Made by a program: the position numbers and the translations under genes
The notes under the pieces: model-generated
Databases searched by the model: none
Told to the model about the DNA's origin: nothing
Seen by the model: the letters and a program-made list of their open reading frames with translations, nothing else
Assembly (NCBI GenBank): GCA_014084085.1
Contig: NPFB01000053.1
Location: 281,876-345,875 of the forward strand
Direction of reading: 5' to 3'
Source: Hondaea fermentalgiana
Lineage: Eukaryota; Sar; Bigyra; Thraustochytrida; Thraustochytriidae
DNA length: 64,000 nucleotides
Part shown: piece by piece, positions 19,501 through 28,895 of the stretch
Position numbering within the stretch: the first letter of the stretch is position 1
How the letters are laid out: every line of letters starts with the position of its first letter

Positions 19501-21214
19501 GTTTGCTCACCGCAGGTTCTTCGGCGTACAAGCGGCCCTCTCCGACACTGGTAATGCCCTCAATCCCATTTCCGTCAAAGCGAAAATGCGAACTGCCCGA
19601 CGAAGGCTCTGAGATCAAAGCGCCGGAAAGGCTTGTCGAGCGCGGACTTGGCGGGTTGCCGGACATCATCATGCTGACCTGTTCAGCCATGTAGGCGTCA
19701 AAGGCAATGAGAAGTACATAGCGGTGAAGCGACGTGGCGGCACGCTGCATCTTGAAAAGTTCGGAAGGCTGATGCCGCTCGCGACCGGCGTTGCTGCGCT
19801 GAACAAAGATGGTGCCGCGAAGATCGACGAGGTGGGAGGCGTCCTCGCAGAAGAAATCAACATGGCGCTTCGCCTCGCGACCGGTGTGGATGAGCCGAAT
19901 GAGATGGAGCACGGGCTGGTACCAGCCTGCCTCGAGCTGACGCGTGAGGTCATCGTCGCGCGCGGGCTCGTCCAGCTCGCTCGCAGCGGACTCATCGGGC
20001 ATTTGAAGATCGGTCTCCATGGAAGACAAGGCGACGCCGCTCAAAACGCGCACGACGGCCTCGTCGTTCCCTTTGCCAATCTTGGGGCTGTTTGCGGGTG
20101 GCGAGGCAACTTCTTCGGACTCGCGATGATCCTCGCTAGGGGGGCTAGAAGCGGTGGTCTGATCGTCTTTGGTGGCAGGCGCAGCCGAGGTTTCGACGCT
20201 CATGCCGTTTCGCCCGCGCAAATCGGACGACATGCTCGGTGCAGAGAGTTTCGGTGTCCGCTTTGCCGGGACTCGGATGACACCGCGCCACATGTGAATG
20301 AGGCCTGCTGCAACCATGGCGATGGTCGAACGTCCACCGCCCGAAGCACAATTGAAGACAACCAGGGTGTTCTCCGGCGAGGAGCGCATGAGGGTATCGA
20401 GAAGGTCATCAAAGAATTTGGGCGAAGGCGCCTTTTCCGGGGTCGTGGGAATACGCCGGTACTGCACGCGGTAGCCTTGCATGCGAAACGTGAAAAATAC
20501 CTCGTCTGGCGTCTTAATGTCGTCGAGGTCTAGGGCCTCCCAGTTGGCCTCCAGCTCGCGGCGCCTGTCTTCTTCGTGGAGCAGAACATTTCCACCGTAA
20601 CGCAGGGTTTCTGCAACAACGTCTTCCTTGAGCCTGCGCTCAAGGTCCTCAAGGCGTTTCGTATCGATCCCTTGAAACTGATCCATGTTGGAAAAAGGCC
20701 GCCGCGTATCGCGAAGAACTGTGCTCCGTCCGTTGATATAGACGGCAGGCTCCTCGCGAAGAGAGATCCACAAGACAGAGCGAAGCTTGGGGTTGCCGAG
20801 CTGCAGGTTGCCCTGGCTCGAGTTGAAGCGGCCTGCTCCCAGCACATTGAGCACACCACGAATGCCTGGCACCGTGGGCTGGGCACACCCGAAGATTTGC
20901 GTCGTCTGGCTTTGGCGAAGATTCCAGGTGCCACTGATGCGGACGGGGTACATTTCGTCCGAGGATTTGGACTCTGCGCTCCGCTGGGGGATGTAGTCCG
21001 TCTTGAGGATCGACCGACTGTCCAGGACCGACCCGTGTCGCGTCTGCAGAGTCTCCTGCACGCTGGGCATGCGGGCCTCGCTGAGGGCGTCTGCAAGTTC
21101 TGCCTCGGAGCTGTTCGACATCATCATTCTGCGCCGCGACGGGTTCGCGGCCGACCTTGCGCGCTGCAGCTCGCTGGCCGTGATGGTGCCTGCATCCTCC
21201 TTGCCGGGCGCCAT
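16544..21214 (-). CDS. PALD1: Paladin-type protein with three tandem PTP-like phosphatase repeats
   Basis: A 1,556-residue protein from an ATG at 21214 in ideal context (A at -3, G at +4). The frame continues upstream into the scaffold gap but has no other supported ATG. Three homologous units each contain the LREEPxxYIN strand, a conserved RLKxD helix, a middle helix beginning with TP and a Cys-based phosphatase loop C-x5-R. The loops are CASGGGRS (about 289), CQMGRGRS (about 850) and CQMGRGRT (about 1376). This matches paladin, related to PTP-like phytases, where catalytic activity is debated. Animal paladin is near 850 residues, so this copy is nearly twice as long. Acidic, Ser-rich linkers separate the units. 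All three catalytic Cys and Arg are kept, so enzymatic activity, perhaps on phosphoinositides or inositol phosphates, is possible. Membership is clear; substrate is unknown. Confidence 0.9.
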   Translation of the reverse strand: MAPGKEDAGTITASELQRARSAANPSRRRMMMSNSSEAELADALSEARMPSVQETLQTRHGSVLDSRSILKTDYIPQRSAESKSSDEMYPVRISGTWNLRQSQTTQIFGCAQPTVPGIRGVLNVLGAGRFNSSQGNLQLGNPKLRSVLWISLREEPAVYINGRSTVLRDTRRPFSNMDQFQGIDTKRLEDLERRLKEDVVAETLRYGGNVLLHEEDRRRELEANWEALDLDDIKTPDEVFFTFRMQGYRVQYRRIPTTPEKAPSPKFFDDLLDTLMRSSPENTLVVFNCASGGGRSTIAMVAAGLIHMWRGVIRVPAKRTPKLSAPSMSSDLRGRNGMSVETSAAPATKDDQTTASSPPSEDHRESEEVASPPANSPKIGKGNDEAVVRVLSGVALSSMETDLQMPDESAASELDEPARDDDLTRQLEAGWYQPVLHLIRLIHTGREAKRHVDFFCEDASHLVDLRGTIFVQRSNAGRERHQPSELFKMQRAATSLHRYVLLIAFDAYMAEQVSMMMSGNPPSPRSTSLSGALISEPSSGSSHFRFDGNGIEGITSVGEGRLYAEEPAVSKRASRGSFPSTFARWIVARPEIGRVLRAIEDDPEKALEAVDTSADLKLSGGLADDVRAALAARRGSMLNTDTLLKNDHFSSGLVDRTQEAGQLDVSIRGAPNFRNVDGTPVYGVCTPTVDAASEITMYIQNASNAKRVCWTNLREEPLVYINKQPFVLRSTRAPFRNVHTFVAIDAERLEAAELRLKQDILAEAAQYGGRILVHSERDDRSLKVLWESISDDDDVLTPREMYASLMEAGLPVDYARVPMTPEETASAADIDALLMRLRSNLDVGTHFVFHCQMGRGRSTMAMAIALMELERRHLEAEQKLAPTSDDLYRYLLNYGRSNDVHSGLDDHQQKGSTTPLMKTRSHVRGDSSMPRFLTGNDTDDEEDENTSNPSMSLSLRREGGSKTPPLSGFPPTNADTTESEAESEEDISLGAEQEFGVMLSLIRVLSKGKTAKKWADLVIDRCGAVENIRLKISESAIRASKSRTNKRAAEFVERGLINLRRYFTLVLIAAYEISVSECGDRSVLFSSWYFGRPELKTIFHEIKGEEALQFASDSVLSAPPTDDTGAVPLAAAATASGANGANGSTTPTGESARDPSRDVLRVVAQRNGKVLTRGAIAKSDHFPGCSRLKQSKVQISGAPNFRRVAENIAVYGTGIPTVEGLRGILKHVTDSSDAHICWISLREEPIIYINGRPFVLRKLEHPFGNLEFTGISRQRVEDMEERLKEDIISEVYANDGSFLVHDEDETGLQPVWTEVDISEGSTAIQTPRELYNMMAREFKVAYFRVPITDEQAPKVTDYDAISTIVRNTSIDTKLVFNCQMGRGRTTTGLCVATALRLWTRRELIGFSEELRNEFRAGRVSIKARVCCETDTLDVEERRYLEGNYEAVGTLQRVLEHGIVAKRECDAVIDVCDAMQNLREAIYTLKVQSESGDKSPVQRAAAYNRGVHYLRRYYQLIEFVNYLISVSPEDRTSVETFASWLQSRSELRSIVKRITLQ

Positions 21215-21412
21215 CCTGCTCGCCTCCTTCTCCTTCTCCTTCTCCTTCGCCTCGACCTCCTCGCCTTCGCCAGGCTCTGGCTCTGCGCGAGCTTTTCGCT
21301 GGGCCTCGATCTGGCTGGGCCTTCTTCGCCCGCTCCGTGTGCACCACCTCCAAACCGCCGCGCGGGCTGCTGCAGGGCGCGGTCGCGCGCGGTCGCGCCG
21401 GGCGCGGCGGGG

Positions 21413-21512
21413 NNNNNNNNNNNNNNNNNNNNNNNNNNNNNNNNNNNNNNNNNNNNNNNNNNNNNNNNNNNNNNNNNNNNNNNNNNNNNNNNNNNNNNNN
21501 NNNNNNNNNNNN
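21413..21512. other. Assembly gap (100 N)
   Basis: Exactly 100 N bases, the usual placeholder for a scaffold gap of unknown size. It sits in very GC-rich sequence (GCGCGG runs on both sides), a common cause of sequencing drop-out. Reading frames cannot be carried across it. Confidence 0.97.
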
Positions 21513-21677
21513 GTGCGCGCGGCGGGGCGGGCTGCGGACGCCTGCCGCCGACGCGAGCTCGAGCTCGAGTCGGGTCGGGCCGGGTCGACTCGCGTCGTCT
21601 CGTGCAAGATCGACGGCGAAGACTGTTTGCCCGCCGCCTCTCTCCTTCTTTTCGCCTCCTCCTTCTTCTTCGCTTTT

Positions 21678-21791
21678 CCAAATTCAAATTCAAATGCAAA
21701 TGCAAATGCAAATTCAAATTCAAATTCACACTGTCAACACCAACCAATGGCAACTTCAAATTCGAATTCGAATTCAAATTCAAACTCCAAT
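21678..21791. repeat. AAATTC / AAATGC hexanucleotide microsatellite
   Basis: Two blocks of imperfect hexamers (about 21678-21730 and 21752-21785) made of CAAATT, CAAATG and CGAATT units separated by unique sequence. Non-coding here, 5' of the EF-hand-like gene. Confidence 0.8.
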
Positions 21792-22367
21792 CAGCCAGCA
21801 CAGATTCAACACCAACTTCAACACCTTGCCAAGTTTCTTCGAAGTGTTCATACTTTCAAAGGTCGCTGATGGGGCGGAAGATTCCTTGCTGCCTTAGGTC
21901 TCTTTAGGGACGCCGGAGCCGCCCGTTGAGCCGGTTTTATTGATCCGGTGCGAGGCCGCCAAACTCGAACTGCCCTGACAGTGAGTGCCAAGGTCGACGG
22001 GCCATCGATCGACCACATGTCGTCTATCTGTGTCTCTGTTTGACCGAGCTTCTCGTCGCATCTTGAATGGCGTGGTGGTGTTTGGGGTGGGGTTGGAAAT
22101 GTGAAAAAAGGAGGATAGCACTGCAAATGGGGAGGGGGGACTTCTTCGGGGGAAACGAGGCAGTCAGGTGACGGAAAGGGAAGGGAATGAAAGACAAGTG
22201 AGCCTTTGCTTCTTTTGCCCGCTTGCTTGTTTTTAGTTGCAGTGCTTGCAGGTCTTGCCTGCGCGCTTATGATTGGACGGAAAAAGCCAGGAGATCTGGC
22301 GAGCTCTTCACAATCGACAGAGCCAAACAATAGGTATCGCGAGTCTGCGAGACAGACGAGCAAAACC

Positions 22368-23921
22368 ATGGGAGAACCGTGCGACGCCTCGATGCGCAGC
22401 AACAGACGCCGCGAGCGGCTACAGCAGAGAGAACAAGAAGAAGCGCTGGAGAGCGTGCGGTCCTTGAACGAATGGCGCGCAAATTCTGAACCATCTCTAA
22501 GAACGACACCTCCGCCCACGGACCGTCTCTACCTTGATTTAGACACGCGAAATATTGGACATGGCAAGACGGAGGAGCAAAAGCAGGCCTTGCGAAAACA
22601 GAAGGAGGAACGTGCAATGCGCGAAGCCAAACGACATCAAGTCATTGTTTCCAATATTAAGCGTCTCGAAGAACTTGAAGGTGATGAACGCGACAAACTC
22701 AACACTCAGCTCAAGGTTCTTGATCGCCTCTCACCTCGATGCAAAGGAGCGAATGATGCGGCAAACAAGATGCTTTCCCTTTTTCGCAAATGCCTTCCCG
22801 ATGAATTCGGGTTCGTACGGAAGCGCAACTTTCTGCACGAGATGCGCCGCAGTTACGGTCTCGATCACCCCGAAGCCGAACGATTGTTTCGCATCGCGAG
22901 TGACAACGGTGACGAGATCACCTACAAGCAGTTCCGCAACGCATTTTCTCGCATCGACAAGAGCACCACCTTCATCCCGGAGTCATACCGACCCATCTTG
23001 AAGCGAGATCCGGACGAGCAGGCGCATAGGGAAGCGCCACCAAGTCCGCAGCCTGTGGCACCGAAAAGCTTTCAAAGTATGACGCACGCAGAGCGTGAAG
23101 CGCATCGTCAGCGTACACGAATCCTCAACGCGCTTGAAAGCTCTCATGTGAAGATGCAAGCCCGGTTCCGTCGAGCCGAGGAAGAACCTGGAGGCGCAAA
23201 CATTCGTGTCAGAACAAAACTTACCTATCCCGAGGTCGCCCAAATTCTAAACGAATTCGGCGTCGAGGTATCGGCTGATGCTCTCGCGAACTTGTACGGC
23301 GCAAAGGACTCAAGTGAGTCTCAAGAGCTCACCTTTTCGCAGCTCCATCGACGCACCGCAGATTACTTTGCGCAACTCGAAGCTGGAGACGCCGCGGTCG
23401 GGGACGATCATCGTAATATGGAGCTCAAGGGACAGTATCTGGGTTGTCGCCGAATGCTTAAGCCTCTGGAGGATGCGGAGAAAGCACGGAAGAAGTCTGG
23501 AGCAGTATCTGAAGCAGCTGCATCAAATCAGCATGCAGACCACACAAGTGATGCCGCTATTCCGAAGAACGATGGCCAAGAAAATGACAAGGAGGGCGCC
23601 CGGCGACGGCGGCGGCGTCGCAGACGACGCCGACATTCTGCTCTGCCTACAGTGTCCGAAACCATGGCCCAAATTCGCAATCCCACGCGCGAGGAGGACA
23701 ACATTTGGAAAGCCCACTGGACCGACAAGACTATCCCGAAAACAGACCGAACGCCTGGAATCCGCATTACCGATACAGGTCGGCGAATGCAGCAGGGTAA
23801 TGGCGACATTCTTCGCTGGGAAACCGATTCTCTCGAGCCGCACCCTCTCGAGACGTACCGCGAGCTGGACACGGGTCGATCGACACTTTCCTCGGCTTCA
23901 TTCTATTCAGATTTCTACTGA
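22368..23921 (+). CDS. EF-hand-like protein of unknown function
   Basis: The frame is open from a TTG at 22206. An ATG at 22269 has C at -3, while the ATG at 22368 (MGEPCDASM) has A at -3 and G at +4, so I use 22368, giving 517 residues. The first part is highly charged helix. Near residues 130-200, the segment with LFRKCLPDEFGFVRKRNFLH and then ASDNGDEITYKQFRNAFSRI reads as paired EF-hand-like helix-loop-helix motifs with weak calcium loops. A second such pair lies near 285-345 (KLTYPEVAQILNEFG, ELTFSQLHRR). A run of about eleven Arg (ARRRRRRRRRR type) follows near 420, possibly a nuclear or RNA-binding signal. The C-terminus is conserved-looking (WKAHWTDKTIPKTDRTPGIR). EF-hand proteins of this layout occur in flagella; that link is speculative. 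Confidence 0.8.
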   Translation: MGEPCDASMRSNRRRERLQQREQEEALESVRSLNEWRANSEPSLRTTPPPTDRLYLDLDTRNIGHGKTEEQKQALRKQKEERAMREAKRHQVIVSNIKRLEELEGDERDKLNTQLKVLDRLSPRCKGANDAANKMLSLFRKCLPDEFGFVRKRNFLHEMRRSYGLDHPEAERLFRIASDNGDEITYKQFRNAFSRIDKSTTFIPESYRPILKRDPDEQAHREAPPSPQPVAPKSFQSMTHAEREAHRQRTRILNALESSHVKMQARFRRAEEEPGGANIRVRTKLTYPEVAQILNEFGVEVSADALANLYGAKDSSESQELTFSQLHRRTADYFAQLEAGDAAVGDDHRNMELKGQYLGCRRMLKPLEDAEKARKKSGAVSEAAASNQHADHTSDAAIPKNDGQENDKEGARRRRRRRRRRRHSALPTVSETMAQIRNPTREEDNIWKAHWTDKTIPKTDRTPGIRITDTGRRMQQGNGDILRWETDSLEPHPLETYRELDTGRSTLSSASFYSDFY

Positions 23922-24108
23922 TCGAAACATTGTAGAATTCTTCTCTCCTTCAAATTGTTTTCCACGGGACCCCTTCAAGACTTCAAAAAGGCAAAAGATC
24001 TTTATCTTTCCTTGTCTTTTCTTGACTTGTGTGCATGTGCTTGGACGCATCCAACGCGTTTGTCTTTTCTTTTCTTTTGTCGTTTTCAGCTAATTTCTCT
24101 CCCCTTCA

Positions 24109-25125
24109 TCAGAAGTCGTCTTCATCATCGCTGTCCTCAAAGACTTTGCGCCGCTTCGGCACGTTAATCTCTGTCTCCTTTTCTTGTCTTGTCTCACGAA
24201 CACTGACGTTGTCCTCTTTCTCATCATCATCATCATCGCCAACAGACGCTTCTTCGCCCATTTCTACATCCACGTTTGCATCCTCATTCGAATTCGCATT
24301 TGCATTTGCGTTTGCACTCGCGTCGCGACTGGCGAGATTTGCGACATCTTCGTCGCTCTTGGAGTGCTCAGCCAACGCTTCATCGTCTTTCGCGTCAGCG
24401 ACGTCTTTGCTGCCGTCTGGAAGTTCGGCGGAAGATCGTTGTGCTTCTGCCTGAAATGCACGACGTCTTGCGAGAGCCGCTTCTCGATTCTTACGAATAC
24501 GTTCCGCCACATCGTCGTTGCTACCCTTCGATTTTGATGCATTTGCATTGTCATCGTCATCGTGTGCAGGACGAGCGACGCGATTGGTCTCGTCATCACC
24601 GTCTTTTTCGTCCTCACTCTCGTCCTCGTCCTCATACGAGGTTTTCTTATGCGGAAACAACGAGCCAAAGACGCGTTCAGCCTCGGCATCACGTAGCGTT
24701 TGCAAATGTCCATTAATGTCGGATCGTTTCAAGTCTTTGCCACCACCGCCGCGATTCGTTCTGTGGACAAACTCCGCCAGAGATAACTTCATGCCTGGCA
24801 CAAGATCTGCCGCCCATATCTCGCATTTGCGAAGCAAGCGGTCAATGTCTGCGGCCTCTCGGCCCTCTCCACGTGCTTCAAAGCCTTCGAACATGCCCAC
24901 AAGCTTGCGAAGACCAGTTCTTTCGTCCACAATGTACTCGCTCTTCAGCCTTGGTCCTTGTTGCCGTTTCTTCTTCGCGACTACGACCTCGCCTGCGACG
25001 AGGTCGCCGTCCTCGTCCTCGCCGTCGGCCCCGGCACCGCTGTTCGCAGGGTCGAGTTGCGGCACGACGAGGTCCACGTCGCCGCGCTCGCCATCGTCGC
25101 TCTCCTCGTCCGCAAAGTCCACCAT
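24109..25125 (-). CDS. TIPIN: TIPIN/Csm3/Swi3 replication-fork protection protein
   Basis: A 338-residue protein starting at an ATG. Residues about 57-145 form the Swi3 domain: YIVDERTGLRKLVGMFEGF, then ADIDRLLRKCEIWAADLVPG and KLSLAEFVHRT. This matches the TIPIN/Csm3/Swi3 pattern in which the RGLxxL helix is followed by L-x-x-W-x-x-x-L-x-P. TIPIN pairs with Timeless (Tof1/Swi1), stabilises stalled forks, links to RPA and supports the checkpoint. The C-terminal half is disordered and acidic, with Asn-Ala repeats (about 270) coded by a hexamer microsatellite and a basic patch PKRRK near the end that may be a nuclear localisation signal. Usual length for the family is 250-350. Confidence 0.88.
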   Translation of the reverse strand: MVDFADEESDDGERGDVDLVVPQLDPANSGAGADGEDEDGDLVAGEVVVAKKKRQQGPRLKSEYIVDERTGLRKLVGMFEGFEARGEGREAADIDRLLRKCEIWAADLVPGMKLSLAEFVHRTNRGGGGKDLKRSDINGHLQTLRDAEAERVFGSLFPHKKTSYEDEDESEDEKDGDDETNRVARPAHDDDDNANASKSKGSNDDVAERIRKNREAALARRRAFQAEAQRSSAELPDGSKDVADAKDDEALAEHSKSDEDVANLASRDASANANANANSNEDANVDVEMGEEASVGDDDDDEKEDNVSVRETRQEKETEINVPKRRKVFEDSDDEDDF

Positions 25126-25512
25126 CGCGCGTCCTCAGCTCGCGCTGCCGCCTCTGCTGCCTGCGTGCCTGTCCGTCTCGCGCGCTCGTGCGTCTCGCGC
25201 GCTCGTGCGTCTGCGCTCTGCCGCCGGCGCGCTGCTCGAGGGACTCGCACTTGGTCGTTAGGTCGCGCGGGACTTTGTTTTTACAAAAGGATAGGCTACA
25301 AGTAGGCCTCGGCTAGTGTTCACGTAAGCTTGGACCGGCCGGCCATCAATGCCTGCCTGCCTTGGCTCGAATCACACCTTCAAGTTGTCGTTGGAAAGAT
25401 CATTCTCGGCCAATGATTCTGGCGAGGTCGCCAGCCAGTGCCTGACATGTGAGATAGGCCTACCTTTTCTCGATTATTTTATATACGTGTAGATAAGTGA
25501 GGTATGCAAAGC
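25126..25512. other. Upstream region of TIPIN and 3' flank of TBC1D23
   Basis: 387 bp between two minus-strand genes. It includes GC-rich sequence next to TIPIN, one TAGGCCTA palindrome (25455-25462), a near copy TAGGCCTC (near 25297) and an AT-rich stretch. No RNA gene was supported. Confidence 0.45.
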
Positions 25513-28165
25513 CTACTTGGTCCGTGGCTTTGGTTGCGAGAGATCAGAAAATCGCCTCTTGACAATGTCGATACACTCACCAGCCTTCTCGATAATAAAG
25601 GAGCGCTGTTTGACACCATTCGGCCCAACCTTAAAGTGGAAAACGATCTCGCGACGTTTCTTTTTGCTGGTGATCTTGATGAGACGAGAAATCTCATGGA
25701 CTTCTTGAACGCAGGCGAAACTACTACGATCCGGGTGCGCGCGAAGTTCCACCAGGCGCGACTTGGTGACGGCCAGCGTGCATTCTGTCGATCGTTTGCA
25801 TCCGTCGAGGTCCAACGTCAGTCGCGCCGCAGCAAAGATTCGCGCGTCCACGCCACTACCCTCGGTCTGGGACGTCCATTCTTCGATATCAAGCCATTGG
25901 CTTTCGCTGTCATGGGCCAACAGTGCAAGCTCAAGAAGATCTTTTGGACCTGCTTTGGAGTTGGCTTTGGCAGCACCTTCCGATGTCTTGGTAAAGTAGC
26001 GATTGGCCACACGGGAAACAAAAGCGCTGGCGGCACTTGCAATTTTTGGAGCTGTGCCATCCGCCGCTGCTCCAGCGCTGTTCGCGCCGTCTTGGTCCCG
26101 TTGCATCTGCTTTCTAGTGCTTGGGTCAGACACCTTGGGGGTATTTGTAAGTCGCGCCGAAGCTGGGGACGTCGTGTCATCTCCTTTGGAGGAGGCCACA
26201 TCTGTATCTTCCGTGTCGCCTGGAACTTGGCTCGACGCAGACGAGGTGGATGAGATGGAAGAGGTCGAGAAAAGAGCTCCCAAAGGCGCCGCGTCTCCAA
26301 TTCTGCTACTGAGCTGTTGATACCAGCTTGGGGAGGACCCCGAGGCAGCTTTGCGCGATGCATTCTGACCGGCAGACGCCGAGCCGGCAGAAGGTTCAGT
26401 AACGGACCCGAAAGAGTCCATTGACAATGCCCCGCGTAGAGTTTCCATGCCAGACTCGCGCCAGGTATGAATGGGTGCGCGCGTTTTTTGGCGCAAGACG
26501 TCCGGATCGACAAGCTCGTCGATGGAGGCCCCAGACTCGAGCACAGCGCCGACTTCAGGGTCTCGAGCAACTGCGTCCCATCCACCTTCTAAAATGGAGA
26601 CTTTCGAAAACGTGCGCTGAATGGCATGCAGGACAAAGAGCACAGCGCTCTGGTCCTCTTCGGCAGGAGCGACGGTCAAATCAGGAGCCATTCCGCTGTT
26701 TGCACGCGAGCGTTCTAGACCGCCGCCCTCCGCAAACGATGTTGGCGTCACGCTCGGGGAAGGTGTCGGCGAGCAAGCAGAGGACGGGCCGACGACGACG
26801 AGATGCAGGCTCAAGTCGGTCAGTTGCAATCGGTCCGCAAGCGACTCCATTGCTTCAGAGAGAAGATCTGGCAGGTTGAGGAGCTCCGGGTCTAGATGCA
26901 GCGATCCGATTACGTGCTCTTGTTCAAAGTCCTCACGCGAACGACAGTCTACAACGCGAACGATGAACTCATTCTCGTCTCTCATGCGGTCGCGGTTAGT
27001 CACCAAGCCCAAAAGCTGCGAAGCCGACATGTGCAGGCAAGACTGGTTTTCAAGGCGCTCTAAAAATGCCAATGTAGGAAGCTTTGGAGAAAGGAGAGCG
27101 CGCGAAAAGGTCTCTGTAAAGTGTGTTGGAGTGTGCGCGCGGAGCTTGCGCGCACGCACGATGAGCTGAGCCATCCAGGAGCTGTCGTACAGATAGGGTG
27201 TCGATTGCGCGAGATCTTCCGCGGCGGTGTTCGGGGACGTTGCATTCGGTCCGAGGACACTCGTCAGGTAGATTGGTAAGTCGCTTGGGTGCGTTTCGAG
27301 AATCCCCGTGCGGTTCTCGAGGGTGAGAGCTAACGCAACAAACATGTGAAGGTGGGGTCCGCGGTCCTCTTCCTCTAGAAGATAGGTGTCCCAAAGCTGG
27401 TACAATACTTTTAGGGGCACATTCCGCGCAAAGAGTGTGAGAAACCATGGCGTCGCGTACAGTTCGGGAGAGAGACTGTGCGTGTCGAGAAAGTTACAGA
27501 GCTCGGGATCATGGTACAAGAGTAAGAGCCGAAAGAGTCGAAAGCTACACTGCAGCGCATGAAAGTCTTCGTGCACAAACGAGTGCGGAAGAAAACGCTC
27601 AATGAAGGCATAGAACATGTTGAAGACTGTTCCATCAGGGAGCGGTGGATCGCGTCGGAGCATGATGAATGGTGCAAGCACTTCATTAAGGCCCTGTTTG
27701 TATTTGATTCCCTTACGCTTGCAGTAAAAGGTGAGCAAGCGGCTCACGAGCAGCTGCATCTCTTCTGTGCGGAATATCTCTACGTCTGCGCGTGTGCGCT
27801 GGGCATCGACGCGAATGACGCGCTGATTTTCGAGATCTTGCTTTGTGTCACGAATTGAGTCATCGAGAAGAAAGCGGTCTTTGCTCTCTGTGCCGAGGAG
27901 AAGCTGCCATACGTCCGATCGGCATTGGGCTGGGATCCGACAGCCGAGGCCGTCTCGACAGATTTTACGTATTCTGTAGACCGAAGGCCTTCTTTTTTGA
28001 AGTTCCTGTCGCAGAGAGACGCGCGGCGGCTGTTCGACGTCACCTGATTCACTTTTGGATGGGACGGGGCCATCAGCAGCAGCTACCGTCGACGGCATTG
28101 CGGAATACGGCTGAGGATGTAGTTCTGAGGACGAAGACGATGGTGATGATGATCCTGGTGCTGGC

Positions 28166-28219
<54 letters not shown>

Positions 28220-28617
28220 ATTGATGATGATGTTGGAAGTCGAGAGGTCTCAGCAGCGTCCACGGCTGCCAAAGGACTCGTTTCGGGGGACTCTACTGCT
28301 CGTGCAGATTCCTCGCCCGAGACATTGCCACCATCACTATGCCCGTCACCATTTCCAATCCCATTCTCATTCTCATTCTCATCCTCATTCTCATTTTCTC
28401 CAGCGTGATCCTCTGCTTGCAAAGATCCAGCTTCCTGCGCCGCTCTCGGCGGCAGTACGGGCGTAGGATCGGCAGCGACGAGACCTTCAGCGGACGAGCC
28501 GGCGTCAATCTGGCCCATGTTGCTACCGCCCTCGTGCTCCCCCGCGTCCACCTGCTCTTCTTCGGCGTCGCGCCCCGCCTCGACAGGCGACTCCGTCTCG
28601 TTGCCCACCGTGCTCAT
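25513..28617 (-). CDS. TBC1D23: TBC1D23 homologue (TBC, rhodanese-like, C-terminal PH-like)
   Basis: The longest frame begins at a TTG; the first ATG is at 28617 (G at -3), giving 1,034 residues. The N-terminus is disordered, with Glu-Asn repeats and a serine run coded by a TCA microsatellite. The TBC domain follows (about 230-480: GCRIPAQCRSDVWQLLLG, YKQGLNEVLAPF, then LYATPWFLTLFARNVP). Next is a rhodanese-like segment (VRVVDCRSREDFEQEHVIGS) with a long insert. The last 120 residues (RLTLDLDGCKRSTECTLAVT, FHFKVGPNGVKQRSFIIEK) match the C-terminal PH-like domain that in human TBC1D23 binds the WASH subunit FAM21. The human protein tethers endosome-derived vesicles to golgins at the trans-Golgi. 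The motifs IRVDAQR and YKQ fit the catalytic IxxDxxR and YxQ fingers of active Rab GAPs. Confidence 0.93.
28165..28236. repeat. GAT trinucleotide microsatellite coding for poly-serine
   Basis: About 18 perfect GAT units on the plus strand followed by a few imperfect ones; read on the minus strand in TBC1D23 they give TCA serine codons, hence a run of about 18 Ser. The tract is likely length-variable. Confidence 0.9.
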
Positions 28618-28862
28618 GGCGCTTTCCGAGCCGCGCCCCGTCGCCGTGAGCCGCAGCGCCGCCGCCGTGATGCCCCGCGCCTGGAGGGAGGGAGCCTGGG
28701 CCGACCTGCGAAGCCTGCACAGGTCCCGCGACCCGAGCCGAGCCAAGCCACGCCAAGCTCAGCCGAGCCCAGCCTCGCGTACGCTCGCTCGCTCGCTCGC
28801 TCGCGCTTGCTGCCGACGCCAACCTCGGCCGCGAACGGAGTTGCGTTCGAGGTTTGCGTTTT

Positions 28863-28895
<33 letters not shown>

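Larger units (their letters stand above)
21215..22367. other. Divergent upstream region of paladin and EF-hand genes, with gap
   Basis: It contains a GC-rich stretch, a 100-N gap, AAATTC/AAATGC hexamer repeats and C/T-rich DNA. ORFs spanning the gap are meaningless because 100 Ns is a conventional placeholder. No gene can be supported. Confidence 0.5.

Noticed and set aside
21215..21607. N-terminal extension of paladin through the gap to a TTG
   Set aside because: No ATG, frame across the gap is unknowable, and a Kozak-perfect ATG exists at 21214.
20576..21907. 443-residue plus-strand ORF spanning the scaffold gap
   Set aside because: It crosses 100 Ns of unknown real length and is antisense to paladin; the tail is microsatellite-derived Lys/Phe repeats.
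25340..25395. tRNA-like T-loop GGCTCGAATC
   Set aside because: No matching acceptor stem, D-arm or anticodon arm could be drawn at proper spacing.
28165..28236. Possible CRISPR-like regular repeat
   Set aside because: Simple GAT trinucleotide run without spacers, within a coding sequence.
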